NCBI GenBank assembly: GCA_024036415.1
Contig: JAMWET010001661.1
Coordinates: 806,001 to 870,000, forward strand
From: Prochilodus magdalenae
Taxonomy: Eukaryota; Chordata; Actinopteri; Characiformes; Prochilodontidae
Length of the DNA stretch: 64,000 nt
Direction: 5' to 3'
Shown: in pieces, positions 34,181 to 45,195 of the stretch
How positions within the stretch are numbered: the stretch's first letter is position 1
Layout of the letters: each line of letters begins with the position of its first letter
Notes under the pieces: generated by a model
What the model was told of the DNA's origin: nothing
Seen by the model: only the letters and a program-made list of their open reading frames with translations
Databases searched by the model: none
Translations under genes and position numbers: made by a program

Positions 34181-36057
34181 ACCTTTGTTTCATACTTCAG
34201 ACCATATTCCAAGTGTCCTAGACTGCCAAGGTGATTACAGAGGACTAACAAAGTGGAGAATGTCAAGTGGAGGAGAAAGCGAACAAGGTGCACTCGTCCA
34301 TCTGCTGACTCTGAATGCAAATGTACACAACCAGTCCCACTCATTAACATCTGCAGGGGTCAGTGAGACTTCAGTCCCGCACTGCAACGCTGCTGCTCAT
34401 ATTCACAGCTTTTCTTTCATGCTAACATGTGGTGTAAGTGGGTCATTGGTCCAGTGTGTGATGTAAAGAGGGACTTTGTTTACCTCAGGCATCTTAACAC
34501 AGACCTAGCAGGTTTAAGAAGTAGGACAAGAAAAAGACTGGTGGAGGAAAATAAGAGGAATATTTCAGAAACGCTACTGCAAGAAGTAGAGCAGCACCTA
34601 CAAAACAAAGCTCTGCCATAAAATCTGTTCGCAATTAACGTTTATAAGAAGCTTCTGGGTAATGTTCTAGGTAAAGATATAGATGCATAATTTGGATTAT
34701 GGATTTTTGTAGGGATGCACTGATGGTAAATTTTTACAGACAATTCAAATTTGCTGTAATTTGTTAAAGAGGTTCTATATAGAACCATCTACCAGGATAT
34801 TCTCCTGGACCATTCTACAGGACCTTCCAGTTATAGGATATATGCATTATTTTTATAGCGCCAGATGTAAGGTTGTATAGTTACCTACAATTAGTTATAA
34901 TTACATGCATTACACTTTCTTAAACAAGAGTAGTATTCGAGCAACTTGCAGCATCAGCAACTTGATAATGTCTAGTTTCACAGTGCACTATACTATCTGT
35001 TTATAAGAGTACTGTAAGCATGAATGATGTAATACATTTGCTAGGGCTTTAAAACAGCTTGGCTAATTAAAACTGTATGTCTTGTATTACCATGTAAACA
35101 ATTTCATATCACTTAGAGCCTGTTAAGGCTGCTTATGTTGCTCTATGATGTATAATATATTAAAGTGAAATACCTTCAATTTTACTTCATTTTAAAGGTG
35201 CCATAAAAAGGACAGCATATACATTGTGATAATTGAATTAGGAGAGCTCAGTGCATATAACTCACATACAGTGAGCCTCAAACACCGCTGTTCCTCTTTA
35301 AAATAGAAATCCTGCATGTACAAAAGAGGACGATAAAAAGGGCAGATTCCAAGAGCTTAAACTCATCTTGACTCATTAATATTCAAACCTGTAAATAATT
35401 AACATACAACCACATTGAGCAACAGCAATGAAAATGGTGGACTATATGGAGAAATGAAACTGTATTAAACTATCGGTGGGCATGGTTGATCTTTACACAA
35501 GGCTGAGGTAGGCTTCCTATCTCCCAGCTTCTTAAACATTCTGTTCCACCTCCTACAGTTTGTACAGATGCAATGATGTAACTGTGGCAGTATTTAAGGT
35601 GGAGCATCAGCTCCCAAACCTTAAACAGGACAATATTGAGCAGGTCCAGTTGTAATATGGACGTAGCAGCAAAGCTGTGTGATTGTGCTCACTGTTGGTT
35701 GAAGCAGATCATTAGCTAGTATTGTATAGTATAGTATAGCTAGCATTGGTAATGTTAGATACTAGCAGCTAACATAGCTAACTAAATGATATGAGGACCG
35801 AGCTCACTTACACAGAGGTTGATTTTGTCTGTTTCAACATGTTGCTTGTGTGATCATTGCAATGTCAACCAATTATAGCAGAGCTCAACAAATTATTGAT
35901 AAAAGTTGTTATTCAAGTTCACTGCGGTATGGAAAACCATATTTTAGGGTGTAAACTGGCATGTTATGTGAGATATACTGCTTGTGATTAGAACTGCTTA
36001 AGAGATATTATACAAGCTTATTCCAGTGTTTATAAGATGTTATACATTCGCTCAGTG
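34181..36057. other. noncoding, no gene seen
   Basis: Two plus-strand frames (34185-34466, 34427-34621) overlap and lack domains. A TATAG-TATAG run lies at 35727-35742. A fragment resembling hairpin family H (TATTTAAGGTGGAGCATC) is at about 35593. Nothing else recognised. Confidence 0.45.
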
Positions 36058-36564
36058 ATGTCACACACACATGCCTCCAGGCATCCAATCAGATCCGCTC
36101 TAGGCCACCTGAGTTCTAGCCTCCAGCTGTCACTAACTTCTTCCAAATATAAGCCCCATAATAAAGCCACCATATTGTGAAGTTTTGCCAAAGCACAGTT
36201 TTGCAATCCTGAACGTTAATTCTCTGTGTATGTACCTCTGGTGTTGATCCATTTTGTCCTTGAATACCTCTTTTGCGTCCTCCTTTTCTGGCTCTGTTCA
36301 CAGAGTTCTTCTGGCTCTGACTCCTCCTTCCGTTTCTTCTACTCTGTCATTTGCCCAACACTTCTAACATGTTTGTATCACTGACTGCTATCTCCGGTTC
36401 TGACCTCTGCCTACCTCTGACTGTGTTTTTTGCATCTCCCTTGTATGTTATTTTGTATTTTGCTGCTTGGCTGGACTGTTCGATTGTTTAATAAACCAAC
36501 TTGCGGGTTAGCTCTGCTAAATTTGGTGGTCTACCAGGCCTTTATGCAAACCCGGTTGTTGTCA
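36058..36564 (+). mobile_element. possible solo LTR (Gypsy-like)
   Basis: Starts near TGTCACACACACATGCC and ends near GGTTGTTGTCA, giving a TGT...CA frame. Inside are TATA-like AAATATAAGCCCC at about 36146, a C/T-rich middle (CTCCTCCTTCCGTTTCTTCT), and AATAAA at 36490 followed by a G/T-rich stretch. The order TATA, pyrimidine-rich region, polyadenylation signal and TGT-rich end is that of fish Gypsy LTRs. No internal region or second LTR is seen. The target-site duplication could not be settled. Confidence 0.4.
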
Positions 36565-36599
36565 TGAAATCCCATATTTTTTTAATCTAAATTTCTAGT

Positions 36600-36998
36600 A
36601 TACTCATCATATTTTTTTTGAAGTGTCGGATTGAAGTGCTAATCAGAAGGAAGATAAAGTTTACCAGGAACAATAAATGGTGACTTTTAAATAAAATAAC
36701 ATGCCTGACATAAATTGGTAATAATCCATCCCAGGCATCCTTAATATTCTCGCACAGTTCCTGCAGATGTTGCAGTAGGAGTAGAGGCGGAGCGACATCA
36801 GGCCTGACAACATACAGTTTCTCTTGGTGCTGACTAAGATGCCTCCACATGGATTTACATTACTGCATTACTGCTTGCTGATTCCCAGCCATGGTGGCAT
36901 GTGGTGTTAGTTAGTTAGTTAGTCACCGAGTTTCGTTCCTGCCAGTTCATTTCTTCTGGGTGCAGCTTTTTGTGCAACTATGTTTTTGACGATGAGTG
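36600..36998 (-). mobile_element. nonautonomous Tc1-like family N1, copy 4
   Basis: The right terminal repeat is clear: CTTCTGGGTGCAGCTTTTTG then TGCAACTATGTTTTTGACGA at 36955-36994. TAATCCATCCCAGGCATCCT at 36721 is the complement of the C-terminal WDG codons. The left end keeps TACTCATCAT and AGAAGGAAGATAAAG. The middle is reduced, and a (TTAG)n run has formed at 36906-36923. Confidence 0.75.
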
Positions 36999-37259
36999 CA
37001 TTTCCTGAAAAGGGAATAACTTGTACTTAATGGTTTTAACTGAAATATTATATGTGATTCTACAGAATTCCAGACTGTTAACCTTGTCTATAATTGTATT
37101 AGCATATACAGAAAATAAACCTGAAATGATCTCTCCTAGAAGATGCCTCAAACAATGCCCCCAGCACAGAACTTTGTGCCCGCCACTGGTGTCAAGGTTT
37201 TATTCTAGGAGTCCCCTCAATTTAACTCTCCATCTCTGAACAGTAGTGTTAAAAAAACG

Positions 37260-37905
37260 CTAAAACGTGAGAATTTGACATTTCCTAGTGTTTCCTCCTC
37301 CACCGCCCCACCAATGTCCCTCATTAGGGGGGATCTGTGCTAAACTACAGCCTGCAGAATTTCATTCACTGTGGGGAGTTTTTGCCTAACCGCGAGTTAT
37401 CCATCAAATTCACCGCCCCTGCCTGTCAAACCTGGACAAAAAAAAACCTCTCCTGGCACCAGCGGCCTGTTAAAAAAGAAAAATAAAATACTTTTTTTTT
37501 TTCTCAGAATCCTCAAAAATGAAAGTTACAGAGGGTATTTGCAATAGCTTCTCTGCACCCCAGAGAGAACAAGCGAAGACTTGTTTAATATGCAGCTATG
37601 AACGATTCTTTACGGAAAGAGCCAGTTTCTCCTCCCTGAAGTCAAATTGAGAGATGAAAAGCACCTCGGGAATCTTCTTCCTCATATACTATACAAGTCG
37701 TGTACATGCTGTGTTCAAGCAGCTAATGCTGCATTTGTCCGAGATACAGGCCTTAAAGAGCGAAACACGACCATCCAACAGCAGCAGAGATTCTTCTTCC
37801 AGGACTCCTTTGGGTCAAAATGCTTCAACACCGCCATCTACAGACCATCTTAGGTCAGCACAAGCAGTGTCTTAGTAAAACGGCCTATTCTCTCAGGATA
37901 CAGGG
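37260..37905. promoter_or_regulatory. possible conserved noncoding element
   Basis: Repeat-poor block with TCCCTCATTAGGGGGGATCT, CCGCGAGTTATCCATCAAAT and TTTAATATGCAGCTATGAAC; interrupted by A and T runs at 37440 and 37491. Overlapping short frames show no domain. Moderate candidate at best. Confidence 0.3.
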
Positions 37906-37930
37906 GGATGTTTTTGGCCATTACCAAACA

Positions 37931-38458
37931 TAAGAGAGGAGGTCAAAAGAGAGGGAGAGAAGAAAGAGAGGTGAAAGAAAGAGAGGGAAGTGAAGAAGCA
38001 ATAACAAGCAGAGAGAGACAAAGAAAAAAGACAAAAGATAGAGATGAACAAGAAATACTACACAGTAAGAGAGTGGAGGTAGATAAAAAGAGGCTGAAAA
38101 AATGAGAGAAAATCAAGAGAAGGAAGATAGAATAGACAGAATAGAGAACAGAGAAAGACAAGAGAGAGTGAAGAATGAGAAAGAGAGAGAGAGGAGACAG
38201 AAAAAGAGAAAGAGAAACAAAGGAAAAAAGGAGATAAGGAAAAAATGAGAAAGAGATGAGTAATAAAGTGTGGAAAAGGAAAAAAGGGAAAGAGTGATAA
38301 AGAAATAGTGGTAGAAAATAGAAAGGATAGAGAGGAGAAAAATAAATAAATAAAATGAAGAAACAGAAAGTTGGAGGAGAGAAAAGTAAAACTGAGATAG
38401 TCAAAAAAAAGAGAGGATACAGTGAAGAGAAAGAAAATGGAGAGAAAGAGACAATAGG
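37931..38458 (+). repeat. polypurine (GA-rich) tract, ~0.53 kb
   Basis: The plus strand is almost all A and G, built from GAGA, AAAG and GAAA words, with only scattered T and very few C. Two long minus-strand frames (38058-38564 and 37943-38404, rich in S, F and L) and a 65-codon plus frame (rich in K, E and R) are produced by the composition. Such tracts can form triplex (H-) DNA; here that is inference. Confidence 0.85.
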
Positions 38459-38499
38459 AAAATTCTATTGTAAACTGATTCAGAAAGAAAGAGAAGAAA

Positions 38500-39110
38500 C
38501 CGGACGCTCTTATGCATGAAGCTGATGAATGAATCTCATTGTGCTGACTAACGAAGCTCAGCATAAATGTCGGTCACATGAAGCACACCTGCAGATGATT
38601 GTAGATGATTTGAGGAGAACCCCTCTTCCTTCCAGGTGCGGGACAGGTAGAGGTAATTGATTAGCGATGGTGGCCCATAACCGATACAGATAATAATTAA
38701 TCTCATTTCAGGAGGGAGGTTTATAATTAAACATGCACGTACTGCAATTAATTTGCCCGCCCAGGACTGTAAGGCAGCCTGGCTCCGGATCGTAAATCAA
38801 ACTTCCTGCCGTTCCAATTTGTGCCATCTTAATTTTAAAAAATGCAAATATTCCAGCCGAGTTTGTTGAAACCTTTGTAAATGTCAGGAAAGCCATTACT
38901 CGCTGTTTGTTTTCTCAGGCTCGCCACCGTATTAACGTTTGATAAAACGTGCGTGAGATTTGATTAACCACGGCTTTAATGGGAAGTGTCACGCCGTAAT
39001 GAATTATCACACTCTAAGAGGGGATTTTAGATCCACCGCACTCATTTATTTCAGATTTTAATGAACCAGATGAGGTTTGTGTGATGCCTCATAATTGGAA
39101 CCTGCTAAAT
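38500..39110. promoter_or_regulatory. candidate conserved noncoding element (strong)
   Basis: Dense in homeodomain and octamer-type sites: TAATTGATTAG at 38654-38664, ATAATAATTAATCTCATTTC near 38690, TGCAATTAATTTGCCCGCCC near 38744, ATGCAAAT at 38842-38849, and GATTTGATTAACCACGGCTT near 38957. No repeat signature, no frame with a domain. Of all blocks in the window this looks most like a deeply conserved developmental enhancer; the sequence alone cannot prove it. Confidence 0.5.
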
Positions 39111-39463
39111 GTCTTCAGACTTCACAAAGAGATGCATTAGCATGCAAGTTTCAAAAGGCATAGCACATATTTATCTTTTTTCTCACCTGTATATACTCAG
39201 AGGCAGCGCTCTGCATCAACTTGTTGAACACGCTTGGGCTGCTTACAGTAGGCGGCTAAAAATAAGTTCCCACCCACGTATGATGCTGAAACCTGGTGTA
39301 AAAAGTTGTGTTCCTCATGGCTTACAACATCTCTCGCCAGAGAACTGAAAGAATACAGGACTTTAGCCTTCAGGCATTTACCCTGTGGATAAGAAAGGCT
39401 GGTCTAATGTAGCTGGACACAAGAAATATGAGGAAACCTCAAGATTTGAGTCGTTTCTTGACA

Positions 39464-40765
39464 TGATATTACAAATAACCATTTCTAATAAAGGCCAGTA
39501 AGTGGAGGTTCAAGGTTTGTGCTTCCATTAAAGTAGCCAGTTAGTGGACACATAAGATAATGTTTCTAATAAAGTGGCCAGTTAGTGTACACACAAGGTG
39601 GTGTTTTTAATAAAGTGGTAAGTTAGGGGACACACAAGGTTGGTGTTTCTAATAAAGTGACCAGTTAGTGGACACACAAGGTGGTGTTTCTAATAAATTG
39701 GCCAATTAGTAGACACACAAAGTGGTGTTTCTAACAAAGTGGTCAGTGAGTGAACAAACAGGGTGATGTTTTTAACAAAGTGGGCTGTTACTGGACACAC
39801 AAGGAGGTGTTTCTAACAAAGTGTCCAGTTAGTGGACACACAAGGTGGTGTTTCTAACAAAGTGTCCAGTTAGTGGACACACAAGGTGGTGTTTCTAACA
39901 AAGTGTCCTGTTAATGGACACACAAGGTTGGTGTTTTTAATAAAGTGGTCAGTGAGTGAATACACAGGGTGATGTTTTTAACAAAGTGGCCAGTCAGTAG
40001 ACACGCAAAGAGATGTTTCTAACTTTGTGGCCAGTTAGTGGACACACAAGGTGGTGTTTTTAATAAAGTGGCCAGTTAGTGTACACACAAGGTGGTGTTT
40101 TTAATAAAGTGGTAAGTTAGGGGACACACAAGGTTGGTGTTTCTAATAAAGTGACCAGTTAGTGGACACACAAGGAGGTGTTTCTAACAAGTTAATGGAC
40201 ACACAAGGTTGTTTTTAATTGAGTGACCAGTTAATAAACACAAGGTGCTGTTTCTAATCAAGTAACCAGTGAGTGCACACACAAGGTGGTGTTTCTAACA
40301 GTGTGGTCATTAGTGGACATACAAGGTGGTGTTAATTAACTGGACACTTTGTTAGAAAAAAAAACTATTTTTAGTGAGTGGAAGCACTAGGTTGGTATTT
40401 TTAAGAAACCTCCCAGTTGTTTGGAAATAAAAACAGCTGTGTTTCTAATAAAATAACCACTTACTGGAAACACTTTCCAATAAATTGGCTAATTGGAGGA
40501 AGTGCATGGTAGCTGTTTTTAATGGTCAGTTAGTGGATTGATGTTTCTAATGCAAGCACATGGTAATAATTAGTAAGAAAGTGGCCAGTGAGTCAAAGCA
40601 CAGGTTTAGTGTTTCTTATAAAGTAGAAGTTAGTCAGAAGTACAAGGTTGTTGATCCTAATAAGGTAACCAGTTAGTGGAAGCACAGGGTAGTAGTTACA
40701 AGTGTCCAGTAAGTAGAAGTGCATGGTTAGTGTTTCTAATAAAGTGGCCAGTGAGTAAAAGTATA
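39464..40765 (+). repeat. 41-bp minisatellite derived from a Tc1-like terminus
   Basis: About thirty imperfect units. The best-preserved form is GGTGTTTCTAATAAAGTGGC followed by CAGTTAGTGGACACACAA. Units at 39800-39930 are almost identical and 41 bp long. Beyond 40330 they decay strongly. The unit matches the complement of 8460-8485 and 55978-56000 (CACTTTATTAGAAACACC), the terminal repeat of a fish Tc1-like family whose ends read CAGTGGCCACTTTATTAG. A block of about 115 bp at 39567-39681 recurs unchanged at 40061-40175. Confidence 0.9.
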
Positions 40766-41019
40766 ACTAATAATACTAGTATGCCATATGCCAGGTATTT
40801 TTCTGTATATACCCCCCTATAAGCTACATACTGTACACCTAACTTGGAGAAACCATTGACTTGATGCATCACAGCTTTTAAAGTAAAGCAGGTTAGTGAT
40901 GTTGGTTTCCCCTTTGAAGTGTCTAATCCACTGGTTTTATATCCACACCAGTGTAAATGGAACTTTCCTTTCAAAGATTTAGAATGAAATCTGCAGTGCA
41001 ATGCTGCCTCAGGCGTTTC
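40766..41019. other. noncoding, no gene seen
   Basis: Short spacer; nothing recognised. Confidence 0.45.
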
Positions 41020-41460
41020 AGCACTTCGCTTCAGTGTCTCTAGTGACTCATGAGAGATTTCAGGCGGGACATGAAAAATGAAACGTGTACAATGCTTACC
41101 TTTCCTCTCCGGGCGGCGAGCTGCAGAAGGGAATTATCCTGTGATTTATGAATTATGTATTTAGGAACGAGAAAAAGCATCCCTCGGTCTGCCTCACTCG
41201 CATTCAAATTTGTCTTTAGTACGTGAGCATTAGGATGTTCATTTACATCAAAAAAGCTACAGCAGTGAAATGAATGCATTTATGATAAATCCAACTGAGA
41301 AATAATGAAGACGTTTTTCAATTCAATGATAAAATTCGACGCAAGACAAAAATCCTCAATGGCAATTTTCAGACATGATTGGTTCACCATTATTTCATCG
41401 TTATCTTTTGCTCTTCCTCATTGCTCCGCCATAGGTAGCGGCAAATGGGCATGACTTGTA
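41020..41460. promoter_or_regulatory. candidate conserved noncoding element
   Basis: Repeat-free, with TTATCCTGTGATTTATGAAT, GCATTTATGATAAATCCAAC and GATTGGTTCACCATTATTTC. HOX/CDX-type TTTATG words are frequent. It lies on the other side of the minisatellite from the 38.5-kb block, so the array separates two similar-looking regulatory candidates. Confidence 0.4.
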
Positions 41461-43774
41461 GGTTTGAAATAAATGTACACAAGAAACTTCTCTAAAGTTT
41501 AAATATGACCAAAAGTCATTTCAGTAAGCCCGGACAATGTTCTTAACACTACATGACACCTTGGTGTTCAAAACTTGGGTATGCTCCTACATAATCATTA
41601 ATAAAGGCTTATTCCATTGGACATCTGGCATTAAGGCCACCTTTGTTAACTTTCATGTAAAGTCTTTGGTGTAGATGATATAGATTCTTTTTCTGGCATT
41701 TATTTAGCACATATTATCCGTCATGCAGACACATACACAACAAATGACACCATCTTGCTCCCTGCTTCTTGGAGCTCCAGATTCTGTCTAAGTTACTTTG
41801 ATATAATTATTGAATCTAACACTGGGATACTCTGCTGAAAGTAATTTATCCACTGTGTCTACTTGCATTTTTGCACACATATCTGCTGCTAGAACACTGT
41901 ATCAACAAATATTGCATTCTCTTACTGCTACCTTGGGGGGTGCTGTGGAAGCTTCGCACTGCACAATGGTTCTGGAGGAATTTAGTTCCATTTTACTGTG
42001 TACTATAGTGTGTATATAGCTTAAATGACAATAAACTTTAAACTTGAACATTAATATATTTCTAGCCAGTCACAGAGCCACTAGCATCATGTGGAGGCTA
42101 AGTGCTAATCACAAGAACTGCACTCTTGTTGGTACCAGAGTGGATAAAGTTAATTGTTTATGGTAACGTCCAGCTACTGTCCAGTCCGCAAAAACCTATA
42201 TGTGTGTCCTTTCCACCTTTAAATGGTGCACCATTTATTTACTGTTACCTCAGCGAACTACTAATACACCATATAGAGAAGAATAAGAGTTTAAAACAAG
42301 AAGTTAGTGACTTTTCCAACCTAAGTTAGTGCAACACAGCACTGGCAAGAAAACGTCCTAACAGATTGATTAACAGTACAGGCAAAGCAAATGTAAGCAC
42401 TTAATAATAAATATACTTGGTGTTTCTTTGGCCATTTAGCACTAGCTAACACTAACAGCTAGTATATTAACAGAGATTAACAGAGATGTAACATTCTAGA
42501 AAGTTCTTGGCCTTACTTACGTCGAGATTCACAATAATATTAACGTTATTAGTTTGTTAGTCGAATGCTAGTTGAATGCATGATGAACTTCATCTGATCA
42601 ACAGTTGAAACGAAGTTTTAAGCCAAAGTGACAAGGATATCAACTAGTCAAGTTTTGATTTTGAAGTGGGATCACTTTTATGAGGAAAAAGCTTCACTCT
42701 AGGCCTTATGGAAGTTCTTGATATGCCACTGACTGAATATAAGCATTAGCTTGATCAGTGGGTTGTTAAAAGTAATGAACAGCAGCAGCAGCTCTGTATC
42801 AGAGCTAACTGCTAAAAGGGTCACTGTGAAACTGCTATAAGGTAAAATATGCTAATATACCTGTCAGAGGGTGCAAGTAAAACATGTAATCTTTTAAAAT
42901 CTCCAAATATCTGGATTTACGGGCCAAAACACTTTAATGTGAATGAGGGTATCTTAGCACTAGCAGAAGTTAGGCTAATCTAAAATGTAGGCTTTTTGTA
43001 GTGTGTTTTAAATGAGTTCTGACATTTATAGGCCTAGCTCTAATAGCATGGGTCACCACTGCGTAGCACGTTATAACACCTGACTTTGTAGCTAGGTGTG
43101 ATGTGACACCTTAAATCTACAGTATATGAATATGAAGTGTTCCATTTTTGTTCAGCTAGCCTGATTTGGCAATCTATGTCATATTACTAAATCTATGTCA
43201 CCCACTGGAATATCCAATTATAAATGATTATGTAGGTCTATGTCAGTTGTCATGAAAGGCCTGTGTAAGTGTCATGAAGAGTTATGAACATGATGGAGTC
43301 TGGTGGCATGAGTAAAAGCAACGCAATAGAAGTGCAATAATTTATTCTGCTAGAAACGCAGTAATTGTGGCTTCACGGCTCCTTGCCTGCATCAGGGATG
43401 TCAGAAAAGTTCCAAAACTGTTCAACAGACTTCTTAAACACTTTGCAGGAGTTCCGAAGCAGCGGGTAATTCCCAATTTTTCAGCAGGGTGCTTCCTCCA
43501 AATCAAGAGGAGATGGATGATTAACTGCATAAAGTAGCATCTGAGCCTGCCACTGTTTTTGCTGCACCGTTCAACACTCGTTCCATGAAACTCCACTCTA
43601 CTCAACTTTATTTATATAAAGCCTTTGTACTTTATATAAAAGATACAAAACATAAAACAGCAAATAAGTAACAAAATCACAAGAGAATAATATGAATACA
43701 GTAGAAAATACAATATAGAGAATTGAGAAATTAGTATAGTACTGTAGGCCTCAACAGCAGCTTCAGGTAATGGT
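41461..43774. other. noncoding, mostly unidentified
   Basis: No gene supported. 42000-42050 (TACTGTGTACTATAGTGTGT then ATGACAATAAACTTTAAACT) resembles the A-rich 3' end of fish retroposons. 43590-43640 (ACTTTATTTATATAAAGCC) resembles a common repeat beginning TTTATTTATATAGCGC. An 87-codon minus-strand frame at 43342-43605 has no domain I recognise. Confidence 0.4.
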
Positions 43775-44105
43775 CACATCAACCATCAGAATGGAGGAAA
43801 AAATATCTCTGTGATTATAAACTGGACAGTTAAAGACTGGGAAAACAGAGCATGGTCTGATCAATCTCATCAGACCATCATTTCTGCTCAGGTTCAAAGA
43901 TGGTGGGGTCAGAACTTGGCACCATGACCTTCTAACAGCAGGATGGTACACCATGTTAGAAGGCAAAATCTCAAACTGGTGTCATGAACATGACAGTGAT
44001 TTCAGTGTTCCTCAGTGGCCTTCACTGAATATGAATCCAATAGAGTACCTTTGGGGTGTGATAAAACAGATGCAATCATGTAAACATGGACCAGAGATGG
44101 ACAGA
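43775..44105 (+). mobile_element. Tc1-like relic, internally deleted
   Basis: TGGACAGTTAAAGACTGGGA and GAGCATGGTCTGATCAATCT correspond to the coding segment that in fish Tc1-like elements reads W-IEDW-N--WSDES. This is followed by GGTGGGGTCAGAACTTGGCA (DGRVRIW region). The sequence then jumps to CATGTTAGAAGGCAAAATCT, TGTCATGAACATGACAGTGA and AATCCAATAGAGTACCTTTG (DNARCH, then LNPIE-LW). The part between the first and second catalytic aspartates is deleted. Confidence 0.8.
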
Positions 44106-44470
44106 AATGCTCCAAAACTATTTTAAATAAACATATTACATTAAATAAAGTCAGAAATAAAAACATTCTTTTCTAACATTTTATTTTTCAAGAATTGTTT
44201 GATTTGTAAAAATCAGGTGTTCTAAAATGAATGAAGTACTAAAATAATTTGATGCATATTTTCTATAGTTCATAAAACATAATGCATTATTTGTTAAAAG
44301 CCTGATTTGAATGTGTATGTTTAGTGTTTTGAGGCATAAACAAGCAAAAGCACTGCTTAGCAGGCTAATGAGTTAAAATCCACATTTCTTACACTTTCAT
44401 GGCCAAAGCAAGAGAAAAAGACTTCAGCATAAAAGAAGCTGGGTTAAATAAATTCTATAGGAGTGTACAA

Positions 44471-44472
<2 letters not shown>

Positions 44473-44503
<31 letters not shown>
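44473..44503. repeat. (TG)n microsatellite
   Basis: About 15 uninterrupted TG units. Confidence 0.95.
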
Positions 44504-44505
<2 letters not shown>

Positions 44506-44959
44506 TGAAACTAACTGGAAAGCTCTTAACAACTGGCCTGAATTTCTCCCTGACATGCTAAGATTAATGTCTAGATTTGGTCAATTACCAGACGTCTGTC
44601 TGTAAATTTCTCCACCAGATCACACCTAGCAAGCTGAATTTGCTGAAAGCATGTTGCTTGGTGACAATCATAAAATGTGTCATTTGTCTGTTAATTATTT
44701 ATGTTTATCCTTGCCTCATGGTTTGGAATGGTCAAATTTCTATTGGTGTTACTGGTCCAGCTGTGAGATGTACAGGTTTAAATAAATGATGAAGCTTTAA
44801 TGCCCTGCAGCTGTGTTGGGGTGTCATTAGTTAAACTCCTGCCTTCTTATCCCATAGCACTCATTTATCAGCAGCCAGTTGCAACAGCTGAACATAAGTT
44901 CAATCATAGCCTTTTAGCCCAGCTGTATCATGGAAAACCGGCTGACTATTCATGAAATA

Positions 44960-45195
44960 AACATCTCTGATAAAAAGGTGGTTCTTTAATGATTCTACAT
45001 ATGTGGAATGATGGATACTCAAAAACATGTGCACCCCTAAAGGGTTCTCTGCACAGCGATAGGGTTCTTTAGATGGATGGAAAAGTTGTTGTATGGTTCT
45101 ATATGGTGTTGCTATTGTTAATGTTGTATAAAGATTTTGGTGCTAACATTTTCAGTGTTCAATTTAGAACCATAAACAACACCTTCTCTATTATC
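44960..45195. mobile_element. possible MITE with GGTTCTTT motifs
   Basis: The left end is TGATAAAAAGGTGGTTCTTT. The right end, AACACCTTCTCTATTATCAG, is a loose inverted match. GGGTTCTCTGC, AGGGTTCTTTAGATGG and ATGGTTCTATATGG lie inside. It resembles the hairpin group at 24.18 kb but is longer and more decayed. Confidence 0.45.

Noticed and set aside
37943..38564. Long minus-strand frames (153 and 168 codons) rich in Ser, Phe and Leu
   Set aside because: They are produced by the polypurine tract: a T/C-only strand rarely contains stops. No domain, and the two frames overlap in different phases.
39464..40765. CRISPR-like array
   Set aside because: This is a vertebrate-type sequence. Repeats are contiguous 41-bp units with gradual decay and no unique spacers of uniform length.
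43342..43605. 87-codon minus-strand frame possibly from a transposase
   Set aside because: No catalytic or HTH motif that I can name; left as unidentified.
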